A stretch of 35,702 nucleotides of DNA, taken from Gemmatimonadota bacterium. GTDB lineage: Bacteria; Gemmatimonadota; Gemmatimonadetes; Longimicrobiales; Gaopeijiaceae. Positions 16,571-24,164 of this stretch are shown here, piece by piece. Both the position numbers and the translations under genes were made by a program. The DNA is taken from contig JACQVF010000051.1 of the NCBI GenBank assembly GCA_016209885.1, forward strand, positions 1 to 35,702, read 5' to 3'. Numbering within the stretch: position 1 is the first letter of the stretch; every line of letters begins with the position of its first letter. Below the pieces are notes generated by a model. It saw only the letters and a list, made by a program, of their open reading frames with translations. It ran no database searches and was not told the DNA's origin.

Positions 16571-16776
16571 GTGTTCGAAACGAGTCGATTCGAATTGGAG
16601 ACCCCGCGTTTGGCCCTTCGGCCGTTTGGGCCGGAGGACGTGGAGAAGTTACACCACCTGCTGAAGGAGCCGGAGGTCCGCCGATTTCGCTGGATGACTC
16701 CGTGGTCCCGCGTGCCTGGGTCGAGCAGACGATCTGGCGTAGCATCGAGCTCTTCGAGACGGCCGGCACGGACTAA
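16571..16776 (+). pseudogene. GNAT acetyltransferase N-terminal remnant, frameshifted
   Basis: From the GTG at 16571 the start of a RimJ/RimL-type GNAT is clear (FELETPRLALRPFGPEDVEK). Near 16690 the frame slips by one base and continues as LDDSVVPRAWVEQTIW then SIELFETAGTD, ending at TAA 16776. The acetyl-CoA binding half is absent. It is therefore both frameshifted and truncated, unlike the transglutaminase. The following 120 bp, to 16899, hold a short repeat-like stretch (16780-16810) and no gene. Confidence 0.7.
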
Positions 16777-16899
16777 GGGAAAGAAAGTCGGTGTTGCCGG
16801 TGTCCCAAGAAAGGAGACGTGTGCCAAGCCGGGTCGCGACTCTGGCCTGTCGATCCATCAGGGTGAAGCGTTCAATTCGAGGCAAGCGCGAGGGCCGAC

Positions 16900-17106
16900 G
16901 TGTCGACGAAGAAGCAGGTCCGGCGCGACCGGATGCGTCGCGAGCGTGAACAGAGCCGTCAGAAGAAGGGCATCGCTCCTTGGAAGGTATTCTTGCTGTT
17001 TGTCCTGGCCGTCGCCCTCATGTTCGCGGCGGTGGCGATCTTCGGCGACTCGGTGCCCAGATCCGACGGGCGCGTCTGGTCGCCCGCGCATCAGCACTGG
17101 CACTGA
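16900..17106 (+). CDS. Small single-span membrane protein with His-rich tail
   Basis: A 68-residue protein: a strongly basic N terminus (about 1-25), one transmembrane helix (about 27-48, WKVFLLFVLAVALMFAAVAIF) and a short exported tail ending SPAHQHWH. The GTG at 16900 has GAGGG upstream. It is 15 bp before the VKOR gene and in the same orientation, so probably co-transcribed. The positive-inside rule puts the histidine tail outside the cytoplasm, where it could bind a metal or partner; that is inference. I do not recognise a named family. Confidence 0.7.
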   Translation: MSTKKQVRRDRMRREREQSRQKKGIAPWKVFLLFVLAVALMFAAVAIFGDSVPRSDGRVWSPAHQHWH

Positions 17107-17121
17107 CGAACTGGATACATC

Positions 17122-17619
17122 GTGGAGACTGGGAAGGTCATCGAAGGTCCCGCCACTGAGAGCAGGACGGACACGGAGTGGTCGCCACCGGGGAACCGGA
17201 TGGGCATCACGATTCTTTCCTTTCTGGGGGTACTCGTGGCGACCTACCTGCTGTTCGGCAATCTTGGGCTGACGGGATCGGTTGCCTGCGGAGTCGGGGA
17301 TTGCGCGACCGTGCAGGCCAGTCAGTACAGCCGAATCGCGGGCATTCCGGTTTCCGCGGTTGGTCTCATCGGCTACGTGCTCCTATTTGCGCTGGCACTG
17401 CTGGGTCTCCAGCCCGCCTTCGCCTCCGCGGTCTGGCTTCCGCTCCTCCTGGTGATGGGCTCTGTAGTCGGGGTTCTCTTCAGCGCATACCTGACTTACC
17501 TGGAAGCCTTCGTGATCCGTGCCTGGTGCCAGTGGTGCGTTGTGTCTGCGGTCATCATGACGCTCATCTTCTGCACGACGGCCCCTGAGCTCGGTCGTAT
17601 CGGGAGGCTCGGCGAGTGA
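17122..17619 (+). CDS. Vitamin K epoxide reductase (VKOR) family protein
   Basis: A 165-residue four-helix membrane protein. The loop cysteine pair CGVGDC (C56, C61) and active-site CQWC (C136, C139), with the conserved QASQYSRIAGIPVSAVGLIGY between, identify bacterial VKOR. It regenerates oxidised DsbA-like proteins by passing electrons to quinone, replacing DsbB. The GTG at 17122 has only a weak ribosome site, consistent with coupling to the small gene before it. The DsbA-like gene at 19810 is the natural partner. Unlike some relatives it carries no fused thioredoxin domain. The 199 bp to the sigma gene hold no ORF but should carry the sigma promoter. Confidence 0.93.
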   Translation: METGKVIEGPATESRTDTEWSPPGNRMGITILSFLGVLVATYLLFGNLGLTGSVACGVGDCATVQASQYSRIAGIPVSAVGLIGYVLLFALALLGLQPAFASAVWLPLLLVMGSVVGVLFSAYLTYLEAFVIRAWCQWCVVSAVIMTLIFCTTAPELGRIGRLGE

Positions 17620-17818
17620 CGGAACGGAGATAGCACTTATTTCGTCACCGCCCCTTGCTGGGAGGACGGTTGATCCGCAGCCGCCTCATAACCACGAGCC
17701 TGGATGAAAACCGCTGGTTCTGGTGTCTCTTACTGTGGAGGCAAAGACCCCGAAGCCCTGGCCAGCCTGAGCGGCCGAATTTAGCGGAAACGACCACGGA
17801 GCGAGGTGCCGCAGTCGA

Positions 17819-18361
17819 ATGTTCGAGGATCTTGTCAGAGAGCACCTGGACGCCCTTTGGAGCGCCGCGCTCCGATTTGCGGACGGTCGCGAGGCCGATG
17901 CTGAAGACCTGCTTCAGGATTCTCTGCTGCGAGCGTACCAGGGTTTCGCGGACCTCCGGGATCCCCAGGCGGGCCGGTCATGGCTGTTCACCATTCTGTC
18001 GCGCACGTACCTGAACCGGGTTCGAGCGCAACAGCGGCGCCGCGAGACCTTAGCCGGTGATCTGGATGAGCCCGAGTTCGAGGAGGCTCTGGCGAACTGG
18101 AAGCCCTCGGAAACGCCGGAGCAAGTCTTTTCGCACGAGTCGCTGCGGGACCGGTTGCTCGCCGCGCTCGATGGTCTGGCCCCAGAGGTGCGCACTGTGG
18201 TCTGGCTTTCCTGCGTGGAAGGGTTCAAGCAGCGGGAAGTCGCAGAGATGCTGGAAGTTCCGGCAGGAACAGTCGCGTCGCGTCTCCACCGGGGCCGACA
18301 GAGATTGCGTGACGCGCTCGCGGGATCCGAGCGAGAGCGGAACCGGAGGAAGAGCTCATGA
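17819..18361 (+). CDS. ECF-type RNA polymerase sigma factor
   Basis: A 180-residue sigma-70 family factor with only regions 2 and 4. Region 2 is DAEDLLQDSLLRAYQGFADL and SWLFTILSRTYLNRVR; region 4 is LAPEVRTVVWLSCVEGFKQR followed by EVAEMLEVPAGTVASRLHRG. The ATG at 17819 has a weak ribosome site. Its stop overlaps the anti-sigma start (ATGA), the usual sigma/anti-sigma pairing. Placement between VKOR and TlpA/DsbA genes suggests it responds to envelope thiol stress, which is inference. Confidence 0.94.
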   Translation: MFEDLVREHLDALWSAALRFADGREADAEDLLQDSLLRAYQGFADLRDPQAGRSWLFTILSRTYLNRVRAQQRRRETLAGDLDEPEFEEALANWKPSETPEQVFSHESLRDRLLAALDGLAPEVRTVVWLSCVEGFKQREVAEMLEVPAGTVASRLHRGRQRLRDALAGSERERNRRKSS

Positions 18362-19164
18362 GCCGGAAGTGTGCACGAGTTCGTCGCTTCTTCTCGGCCA
18401 TGGACCAGCCACAAATCGTGGCAGGTGAGGCGCAGCAGGCGCACGTCCATCTGCAGGAGTGCGCGGCGTGCCATCGGTTCGTCGACGAAATGACTCTGAT
18501 CGCCGGCCAGATCAACGATCTGGCACCTCGCGTTGGCGCTCCGGCAGCTGTGAAGGAACGGATTCTCGGCGCCCTCGCACGCGAGCGCCTCCGAACCACG
18601 GGTACCTCTTCGCGGCGCCGCTGGTGGCTGGGCTTCGCGGGCGTTGGTGCGGCAGCGGCGGCTTCGGTGGCGCTGTGGCTCTCGCTCGGCGAGCGGTCTA
18701 CGACGGCCCCGACGCTCCTCCTGAGCGCCATCGCCGAAGATCACATCCGGACGCTCCAGCATGCGGAGATTGACAGCCCCGACCGCGCGGAGGTCCGCGA
18801 ATGGTTGGCGGAGCGGATTCCCTTTGCCGTCGAGATTCCGGACCTGCCGGATGCTTCCCTCCTGGGAGCCCGGCTCTGTCTGCTGGGTGGCGAACGAGGG
18901 GCCGTACTCCGCTATCGCGTGGACGGCCGGTCCGTCTCGTATTACCTCATGCCGGACGACTCCCCCGAGAGCGCCGCGATCGATCCTTCCGCGTTCCAAC
19001 ATGGTACGGAAGCGGGTTTCAAGGTCGTGGCGTGGCGCAACGCGGGGATGATCCATGCGCTCGTGGGAGACCTGCCGGAAGCGCGCCTGACCGAGTTGGC
19101 CATCTTCTGCCAGCACCAGGCACACGTTGCGCTCCCCTCATACGAGACCGTAGTAGCCCGATGA
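18358..19164 (+). CDS. Zinc-finger anti-sigma factor
   Basis: A 268-residue partner of the preceding sigma factor. An N-terminal HxxxCxxC (H31, C35, C38) is the ZAS-type motif that in redox-sensing relatives releases zinc and sigma upon disulfide formation. One transmembrane helix follows (about 87-107), then an exported domain of about 160 residues with C-terminal CQHQAH, of unknown family. Start and stop both overlap neighbours by 4 nt (ATGA), so it is translationally coupled to the sigma and TlpA-like genes. Confidence 0.87.
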   Translation: MSRKCARVRRFFSAMDQPQIVAGEAQQAHVHLQECAACHRFVDEMTLIAGQINDLAPRVGAPAAVKERILGALARERLRTTGTSSRRRWWLGFAGVGAAAAASVALWLSLGERSTTAPTLLLSAIAEDHIRTLQHAEIDSPDRAEVREWLAERIPFAVEIPDLPDASLLGARLCLLGGERGAVLRYRVDGRSVSYYLMPDDSPESAAIDPSAFQHGTEAGFKVVAWRNAGMIHALVGDLPEARLTELAIFCQHQAHVALPSYETVVAR

Positions 19165-19784
19165 TCGAAATCTCAGTCGTTGCCGCGTTGATCGCGGGGG
19201 TCGTCTCGTTTCTCTCCGCCAGAAGTCGAGCCCAGGCTCTCATCCTGCCGGTCGTTCTGCTGGTCGCCGGGTGTGGCTGGGCCGGGGGAGAGCAAACCGC
19301 CGAGGCCACCGGTGACGGGGACGCAGCGGATCGGGGCGGCGCAGCTCGTGAGTCTATCCCCGGGCGGCCTGAGAATTCCGTGCTGCCCGACGAACGGTTG
19401 TCCGACCTGAACGGGCGGCCGACGCCGCTTCGGTCCTCGGACGATCAGGTGACCGTCCTCAACTTCTGGGCAACCTGGTGCGTGCCCTGCCTACAGGAGA
19501 TCCCGGAGTTCGTGAGGCTGCATCGCGAGAGGTCCGGGCATAGCGTGGAGGTCGTGGGGGTAGCGGTTGATTCCGGAGATCCGGCCGACATCCGCGCGTT
19601 CGCAGCCGAGCACGACATGACCTATACCATCGTGACGGCGAACCAACGGTGGGTCCGCCGGCACTTTGAGGTGTTCGGACTGCCGGTCACGTTGATCGTG
19701 GACCGTGAGGGACGGATTCGGCGCCGACTCATCGGCCCGCAAACCGGGGCGGACCTCGCCGCCGTGGTGGATGCCTACATGTAA
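19161..19784 (+). CDS. TlpA/ResA-like thioredoxin lipoprotein with CcdA-like N terminus
   Basis: A 207-residue thiol-disulfide reductase with WCVPC (C107, C110) and a redoxin core (VTVLNFWATW, VFGLPVTLIVDREG). A lipobox VAGC (C38) ends a hydrophobic stretch at 27-37. The first 19 residues (ISVVAALIAGVVSFLS) look like the opening helix of CcdA, which normally continues with Pro-Cys; here it passes directly into the TlpA signal. This suggests a deletion fused a lost ccdA start to tlpA. If the ATG at 19161 is used, the protein has two hydrophobic segments and may not be cleaved. Translation is coupled to the anti-sigma gene (ATGA). Confidence 0.87.
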   Translation: MIEISVVAALIAGVVSFLSARSRAQALILPVVLLVAGCGWAGGEQTAEATGDGDAADRGGAARESIPGRPENSVLPDERLSDLNGRPTPLRSSDDQVTVLNFWATWCVPCLQEIPEFVRLHRERSGHSVEVVGVAVDSGDPADIRAFAAEHDMTYTIVTANQRWVRRHFEVFGLPVTLIVDREGRIRRRLIGPQTGADLAAVVDAYM

Positions 19785-19809
19785 CGAGGACGATTCGAGG
19801 ATAATTCTA

Positions 19810-20532
19810 GTGATCGATCGGAAAAGAGGGACCTCGGGGAGCACGTACCACTGGGCGATGGGAGCCCTGGCTCTGGTGGGCGTGGTTCTAGGCGTTCTCG
19901 GCGTGACCGGCAGTTCGCGGCCGGACGCCGGCGTTGCGGACGCCGCGCCACCGCCTGCGAGTCCGCAGGAGCGGGGATTTCCGGCTCAACTCGATTCGCT
20001 GGGCGTATCGATCGGTCCGGCGGAAGCTCCCGTCGTCGTGCGGGAGTTCGCCGACTACCAGTGCCCGGCCTGCGGCGAGTTCTCACACGCGATGAAGGCG
20101 CTGCGTGAGGAGTACGTCAGCCGTGGCCAGGTACGCTTCGTGTTCTTCGACATTCCGCTGACAACCGTCCATCCGAACGCCGTGCACGCAGCCGAAGCTG
20201 CGCGCTGCGCAGGCCAGCAGGAACGGTACTGGGCCATGCATGACGAGCTGTTCGAGAATCAGCCGGAATGGTCGAGTGAGGCGGACCCGCTCGAGCTGTT
20301 CGCGCGCTACGCGCAGCGGATCGGCGCCGATGCCGCCGAGTTCCGGCGCTGCATGGCGTCGGATCGCACGCTGGCCGCCGTCCAGCGCTCCGCGGCGATG
20401 GCCGCGCAGATCGGTGTGCGCTCCACGCCGACGTTCCTGGTGGACAATGCCGCCTTCGCGGGCAGTGTCCCGTACGATCAGGTACGGCAACTCGTCGAGG
20501 AACGGCTGGCACTTCGAAGTGGGCTCCAATGA
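19810..20532 (+). CDS. DsbA-like thiol oxidoreductase
   Basis: A 240-residue DSBA/thioredoxin_4 family protein with an N-terminal membrane anchor (about 14-33), a Pro/Ala-rich linker, active site CPAC (C85, C88) in REFADYQCPACGEFS, and cis-Pro loop RSTPTFLV. It should oxidise cysteines of exported proteins and be re-oxidised by the VKOR of the same cluster. The GTG at 19810 follows GAGGAT; the longer frame upstream overlaps the TlpA gene and lacks sense. The gap to the TlpA-like gene is 25 bp, so it is co-transcribed. Confidence 0.93.
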   Translation: MIDRKRGTSGSTYHWAMGALALVGVVLGVLGVTGSSRPDAGVADAAPPPASPQERGFPAQLDSLGVSIGPAEAPVVVREFADYQCPACGEFSHAMKALREEYVSRGQVRFVFFDIPLTTVHPNAVHAAEAARCAGQQERYWAMHDELFENQPEWSSEADPLELFARYAQRIGADAAEFRRCMASDRTLAAVQRSAAMAAQIGVRSTPTFLVDNAAFAGSVPYDQVRQLVEERLALRSGLQ

Positions 20533-20554
20533 GATACGAAGTCAGGGATCGACG

Positions 20555-22831
20555 ATGAGCGAAGTGAGGCCGTCGAGTGCCCGTCGCTGGCTGCCTTGGG
20601 GAGCGGGGGTGCTCGGCATTGGCACTTTCGTCACGGGTGCGGCGATCTTCGCGACCCGAACGGACCATCTTTCCAACATCGCGCGTCTCAGTGGGCTGCG
20701 GCGCCCTCCCGAACTGAGGAACGAGCTGGCCGACGCGAGGAGTCCGTATCTCCGGTCCGCCGCCCAGCAGCCGGTTGCCTGGCAGCAGTGGGGGCCGGAG
20801 GCGTTCGAGCTTGCGGCTCGACTTGACCGGCCGATCTGGCTCGATATCGGCGCCATCTGGTGTCATTGGTGCCACGTGATGGATCGTGAGAGCTATGAGG
20901 ACCCCGAGATCGCGGCGCTGATCAACGAGGGCTTCGTCCCGGTCAAAGTCGACCGCGACGAGAGGCCGGACATTGATGGCCGCTACCAGGCCGCGCACGC
21001 CGCGCTGACCGGGCAAGGCGGAGGCTGGCCCCTCACCATGTTCCTGACGCCCGACGGACGGCCGTTCGCGGGTGGAACCTACTTTCCGCCTGACAGTCGC
21101 GGCGGACTACCCGGGCTTCGGCAGGTGGCTCCGCAAATCGCCACCGTGTACCGCGAGCAGCACCAGGATGTGCTGCAGGTTGCACAGCAGGTTCAAAACC
21201 ACTTGGCGCAGCTCGGAGCCGGCGAGTCGGCCGCCGGGTCTCTCGAGCCGGCCGTCGTACAGGCCGTGACCGAGCGCGTGGGCAGCGCCTTCGACAAGGA
21301 GTTCGGGGGGTTCGGTGCGAGCCCGGGGCCGAAGTTCCCCGGCAGCGAGGCGATCCGACTCGCCCTGGCGCGCGGCTTTCTCACCGAGTCGGAACCGCTC
21401 CGTGTGGCCGCGCTCGAGACGTTGCGGGCCTACGCGAGGAGCGGCCTCCGGGACTACGTGAACGGAGGCTTCTATCGATACAGCACGAACCGTGAGCTGA
21501 CGGTACCCCACTTCGAGAAGATGGACTATGTCCAGTCGGAACTGCTCCGCGCGTACCTGGACGCCTTCCGGATGACCGGCGACTCCCTGTTCGCGTCGGT
21601 CGCGAGGGACATCATGCGGTACGTGGACTCTACGCTCTCGGACCGCGTCAATGGCGGCTTTTACGCGCACCAGGACGCCGATATCTCGCTGGACGACGAC
21701 GGCTCGTACTACACGTGGAGCGTCACGCAGATCGAGGCCGCAGCAACGACCGCCGAGCGGGCCGGCGCGCTCAGGCTGTTCTACGGGATCGAAGAGCAGG
21801 GTGAGATGCGCGAGGATCCCCGGCAGAACGTGCTTCGAGAAGTGCGATCGCCGGCAGCGGTGGCGCGGGAGCTGGGGATGCCCGAGAGCCACGCTCTGGC
21901 GCTCCTCGAGAGCGGCCGGAGCGCGCTGCTCGCCGCCCGCCAACAGGGACCGGCGCCGCTCGTCGAGCAGACGAAGTTCACGAATCGCAACGCAATGATG
22001 ATCTCGGCCTACCTCGAGGCTCATGAATCGCTTGGCGATGAGGAAGCCCGCGACTTCGCGCTCAAGTCTCTCGACTATCTGCTCGGCAACGCCGTCGAGT
22101 CGGACGGCTCCGTGCTTCACGCCACGGCCGACGGGGAAAGCTACGTTCCGGGTTTCATGGCCGATTACGCCAACCTCGGCAACGCGCTGCTGCAAGCCTA
22201 TATGGTCTCGGGACGCGGAGCCTACCTGGACGTGGCGCAGAAGGTCATGGAACGGGCGGTGACTCTGTTCTGGGACGATGCGAGGGGTGGATTCTTTGAT
22301 CGTCAGGCGGAGCCCGATGCGCCGGCTTTACTGGTGGACCGCAAGAAGGACTTCATCGATGCACCGCTGCCCGGTGACAACGCCGTCGCGGCCACCGTCC
22401 TCGAGAAGCTCTACCTCCTCACGAGCGGCGATCATTGGCAGCGTCGCGCGGAAGAGACGCTCGCGGCGTTCGCGGCGGCCGCCGCGCAGATGGGAACGGG
22501 AGCCGCCACGTACGCACTCGCCCTGGATCTTCACCTGAACAAGCCCGCGCAGACGGTGGTGATCGGCGGCCGCGATGATCCGCGGACCGAAGCGCTCGCG
22601 CGAGCCGCCTGGCGGACGTACCGGCCGGGCCGCCTCGTCGCCGTCTACGATCCCGGCACGCTGTCGCTCGAGGAGCTGCCGCCCGCCGTGGCGGGTGCCG
22701 CACGAGTGTTCGGCAGCGATCCGACGCCGCGCGCATATGTCTGCGTGGGCCAGACCTGCGCGCCTCCCACCACCTCGCCGACCGACGTGGCGGTGCTGGT
22801 AAGGGACTACGGGCGCGTGGGACCTCGATAG
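20555..22831 (+). CDS. YyaL/DUF255 thioredoxin-domain protein with N-terminal membrane anchor
   Basis: A 758-residue member of the YyaL/SPATA20 family: an N-terminal DUF255 thioredoxin-like domain with the signature WCHWCHVM (C103, C106) and GGWPLTMFLTPDG, then an (alpha/alpha)-barrel resembling N-acylglucosamine 2-epimerases, and a C-terminal domain. The family function is not settled. Usual members are cytosolic and begin near NELADARSPYL; here about 50 extra residues include a transmembrane helix (13-33), likely placing the enzyme outside the cytoplasm beside the Dsb-like proteins. The ATG at 20555 lies 22 bp after the DsbA-like gene. A later Cys pair (VCVGQTCAPP) near residue 735 may also be redox-active. 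Confidence 0.9.
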   Translation: MSEVRPSSARRWLPWGAGVLGIGTFVTGAAIFATRTDHLSNIARLSGLRRPPELRNELADARSPYLRSAAQQPVAWQQWGPEAFELAARLDRPIWLDIGAIWCHWCHVMDRESYEDPEIAALINEGFVPVKVDRDERPDIDGRYQAAHAALTGQGGGWPLTMFLTPDGRPFAGGTYFPPDSRGGLPGLRQVAPQIATVYREQHQDVLQVAQQVQNHLAQLGAGESAAGSLEPAVVQAVTERVGSAFDKEFGGFGASPGPKFPGSEAIRLALARGFLTESEPLRVAALETLRAYARSGLRDYVNGGFYRYSTNRELTVPHFEKMDYVQSELLRAYLDAFRMTGDSLFASVARDIMRYVDSTLSDRVNGGFYAHQDADISLDDDGSYYTWSVTQIEAAATTAERAGALRLFYGIEEQGEMREDPRQNVLREVRSPAAVARELGMPESHALALLESGRSALLAARQQGPAPLVEQTKFTNRNAMMISAYLEAHESLGDEEARDFALKSLDYLLGNAVESDGSVLHATADGESYVPGFMADYANLGNALLQAYMVSGRGAYLDVAQKVMERAVTLFWDDARGGFFDRQAEPDAPALLVDRKKDFIDAPLPGDNAVAATVLEKLYLLTSGDHWQRRAEETLAAFAAAAAQMGTGAATYALALDLHLNKPAQTVVIGGRDDPRTEALARAAWRTYRPGRLVAVYDPGTLSLEELPPAVAGAARVFGSDPTPRAYVCVGQTCAPPTTSPTDVAVLVRDYGRVGPR

Positions 22832-22867
22832 ATTCGATCCCTTTCACCCCACGACCGAGGAGACTCT

Positions 22868-23263
22868 ATGCACCGCTCCATTTCCATGCTCACGGTCGCC
22901 GCCCTGGGCGTCATGGTCATGGCGTGCGGCTCACCGGAGCAGCAGGCCACCGCAGAGGCAGTGCGCGCCGCCATCACCGCGCACATCCGCGCGAATGATG
23001 ACCAGCTCACGGTGAACGATCCCCGCACCGGTCAGCCGCTTATCCTCGCGTTCGACTACGTGCACGACGGCGTCGAGGGGACAGCAGGCGGGCGACAAGT
23101 TGCCTGCGTCGATTATCGGGCGCCGGACGGCACCGTATTCGACATCGACTATTACGTGGACCCTCGAGAGGGTTACCAGGTCGAGGATGTCGTCGTGCAC
23201 CTGGCCGGCGACGAGGAGGTTCTGTCGGCCCAGGAACGCGAGAGACTGAACGCTGCGCCTTGA
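22868..23263 (+). CDS. Small putative lipoprotein of unknown function
   Basis: A 131-residue protein with a hydrophobic leader and lipobox VMAC (C20). The mature part begins with a helix (QQATAEAVRAAITAHIRAND) and then has a beta-rich core (DFDIDYYVDP type strands), loosely like a PepSY or cystatin-like arrangement, but I recognise no family. The ATG at 22868 has GAGGAG 5-6 nt upstream. It is the last gene of the thiol-redox cluster, 37 bp after the YyaL-like gene. The 190 bp after it show nothing recognisable. Confidence 0.7.
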   Translation: MHRSISMLTVAALGVMVMACGSPEQQATAEAVRAAITAHIRANDDQLTVNDPRTGQPLILAFDYVHDGVEGTAGGRQVACVDYRAPDGTVFDIDYYVDPREGYQVEDVVVHLAGDEEVLSAQERERLNAAP

Positions 23264-23454
23264 CCCGGTGGCGCGGGGCGCAGTCCCCTCCGCCCGGAGG
23301 ACGAATTCCCGATCTCTGACCGGTAACGCGCGGAGCACGGGGCAGCCTTCTGCGGTGAGGGAGGGGGATCGGTTGAGCTTTGCACGCTGATCCGCTGCGC
23401 GGGGTCGCGATGGAGGTGCAAGCCGGTATAGTGTGGTTCTGAAGCTCGCGGCAG

Positions 23455-23652
23455 GTGCGCGAGTTCTGTCGGCTGGGCGAGAAAGCGGAGCAGTTGCTTC
23501 GCACAACGCTGGTCGTTCTCCGCGGCGACCTGCCGCCGCGTGTGCTCGGACTGGTGACAGAGTGGGCAGCAATGCACCGCGGGGAGTTGCTAGCGGACTG
23601 GCAGCGGGCCCAGTCGGAGCAGCCGCTGCAGGCGATTGAACCCTTGGAATGA
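23455..23652 (+). CDS. DUF4160-like C-terminal fragment
   Basis: The last about 45 residues (GDLPPRVLGLVTEWAAMHR through QAIEPLE) match the C-terminal pattern of DUF4160 proteins, which are often encoded just before DUF2442. The N-terminal half of the family is missing, and a TGA stands five codons before the GTG at 23455. It is therefore probably a 5'-eroded gene, although the 65-residue ORF could still be made. The stop lies 4 bp before the DUF2442 ATG. The pair resembles small toxin-antitoxin-like modules, but no toxin activity is established. Confidence 0.5.
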   Translation: MREFCRLGEKAEQLLRTTLVVLRGDLPPRVLGLVTEWAAMHRGELLADWQRAQSEQPLQAIEPLE

Positions 23653-23656
23653 TGCG

Positions 23657-23935
23657 ATGCTGATCGATGTCGTGGCGGCGCGGCCGCTCGAGCCCTATCG
23701 CATCCACCTCCGCTTCGCGAATGGCGTGGAAGGCGACGTGGATCTCGAGGAGATGATAGAATTCAGGGGCGTCTTCGAGCCCTTGCGCGATCCCGAGCGT
23801 TTCCGCGAAGTCTCCGTGCACCCGGAGTTCGGGACGATTGTTTGGCCTAATGGGGCGGACCTCGATCCTGATGTGCTGTACGCGACGGTGACCGGGGAAG
23901 CCATTGACGTCTCCGGCCGACCTTCCGTTGCCTAG
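23657..23935 (+). CDS. DUF2442 domain protein
   Basis: A 92-residue protein covering a whole DUF2442 domain: VVAARPLEPYRIHLRFANG, then VDLEEMIEFRGVFEPLRDP, and the typical FGTIVWPNGADLDPDVLY. It is cytosolic and the function is unknown; it is usually paired with DUF4160. The ATG at 23657 is chosen over the TTG at 23636 because the domain begins there and it sits right after the DUF4160-like stop. It is apparently intact, in contrast to its partner. Confidence 0.85.
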   Translation: MLIDVVAARPLEPYRIHLRFANGVEGDVDLEEMIEFRGVFEPLRDPERFREVSVHPEFGTIVWPNGADLDPDVLYATVTGEAIDVSGRPSVA

Positions 23936-23975
23936 AGAGCATTCGTACCGGCCCGCTGCCCCCAACACGAGCCTC

Positions 23976-24152
23976 AGAGCGGGCGCGCGACGATGATGCC
24001 GTTCTGCCCCTCGATGCGCAAAATCCGATGGTGAACGCTGCCGGAGCGCCAGCCCAGCCACCCCGAGAGCTCCGACCCGGATCGCCCACCTGCGGCCGCT
24101 CATTCGTCTCCTCCGGATATTATGGGACCGACGGTCGCTCACCTGCGCACGT
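23976..24152 (-). pseudogene. Internally deleted copy of the DUF1460 gene
   Basis: Positions 23976-24027 match the 3' end of the DUF1460 gene (10876-10927), and 24028-24152 match its first about 75 coding bases, ribosome site and upstream region (11788-11910). About 860 bp are missing between, and the junction shares CCG with both parental ends. The start (24103) and GGAGGAG site are kept, giving MSGRRWAIRVGALGV, but the deletion changes frame. The upstream TAATAT matches TAGTAT of the intact copy, supporting that hexamer as the -10. Confidence 0.85.
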
Positions 24153-24164
24153 GGGTAAGGAACG

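Noticed and set aside
17700..17735. TGAAAACC...GTCTC as an ECF promoter for the sigma gene at 17819
   Set aside because: The spacing between the two elements is about 13 bp, shorter than the usual 15-17, so it was not annotated.
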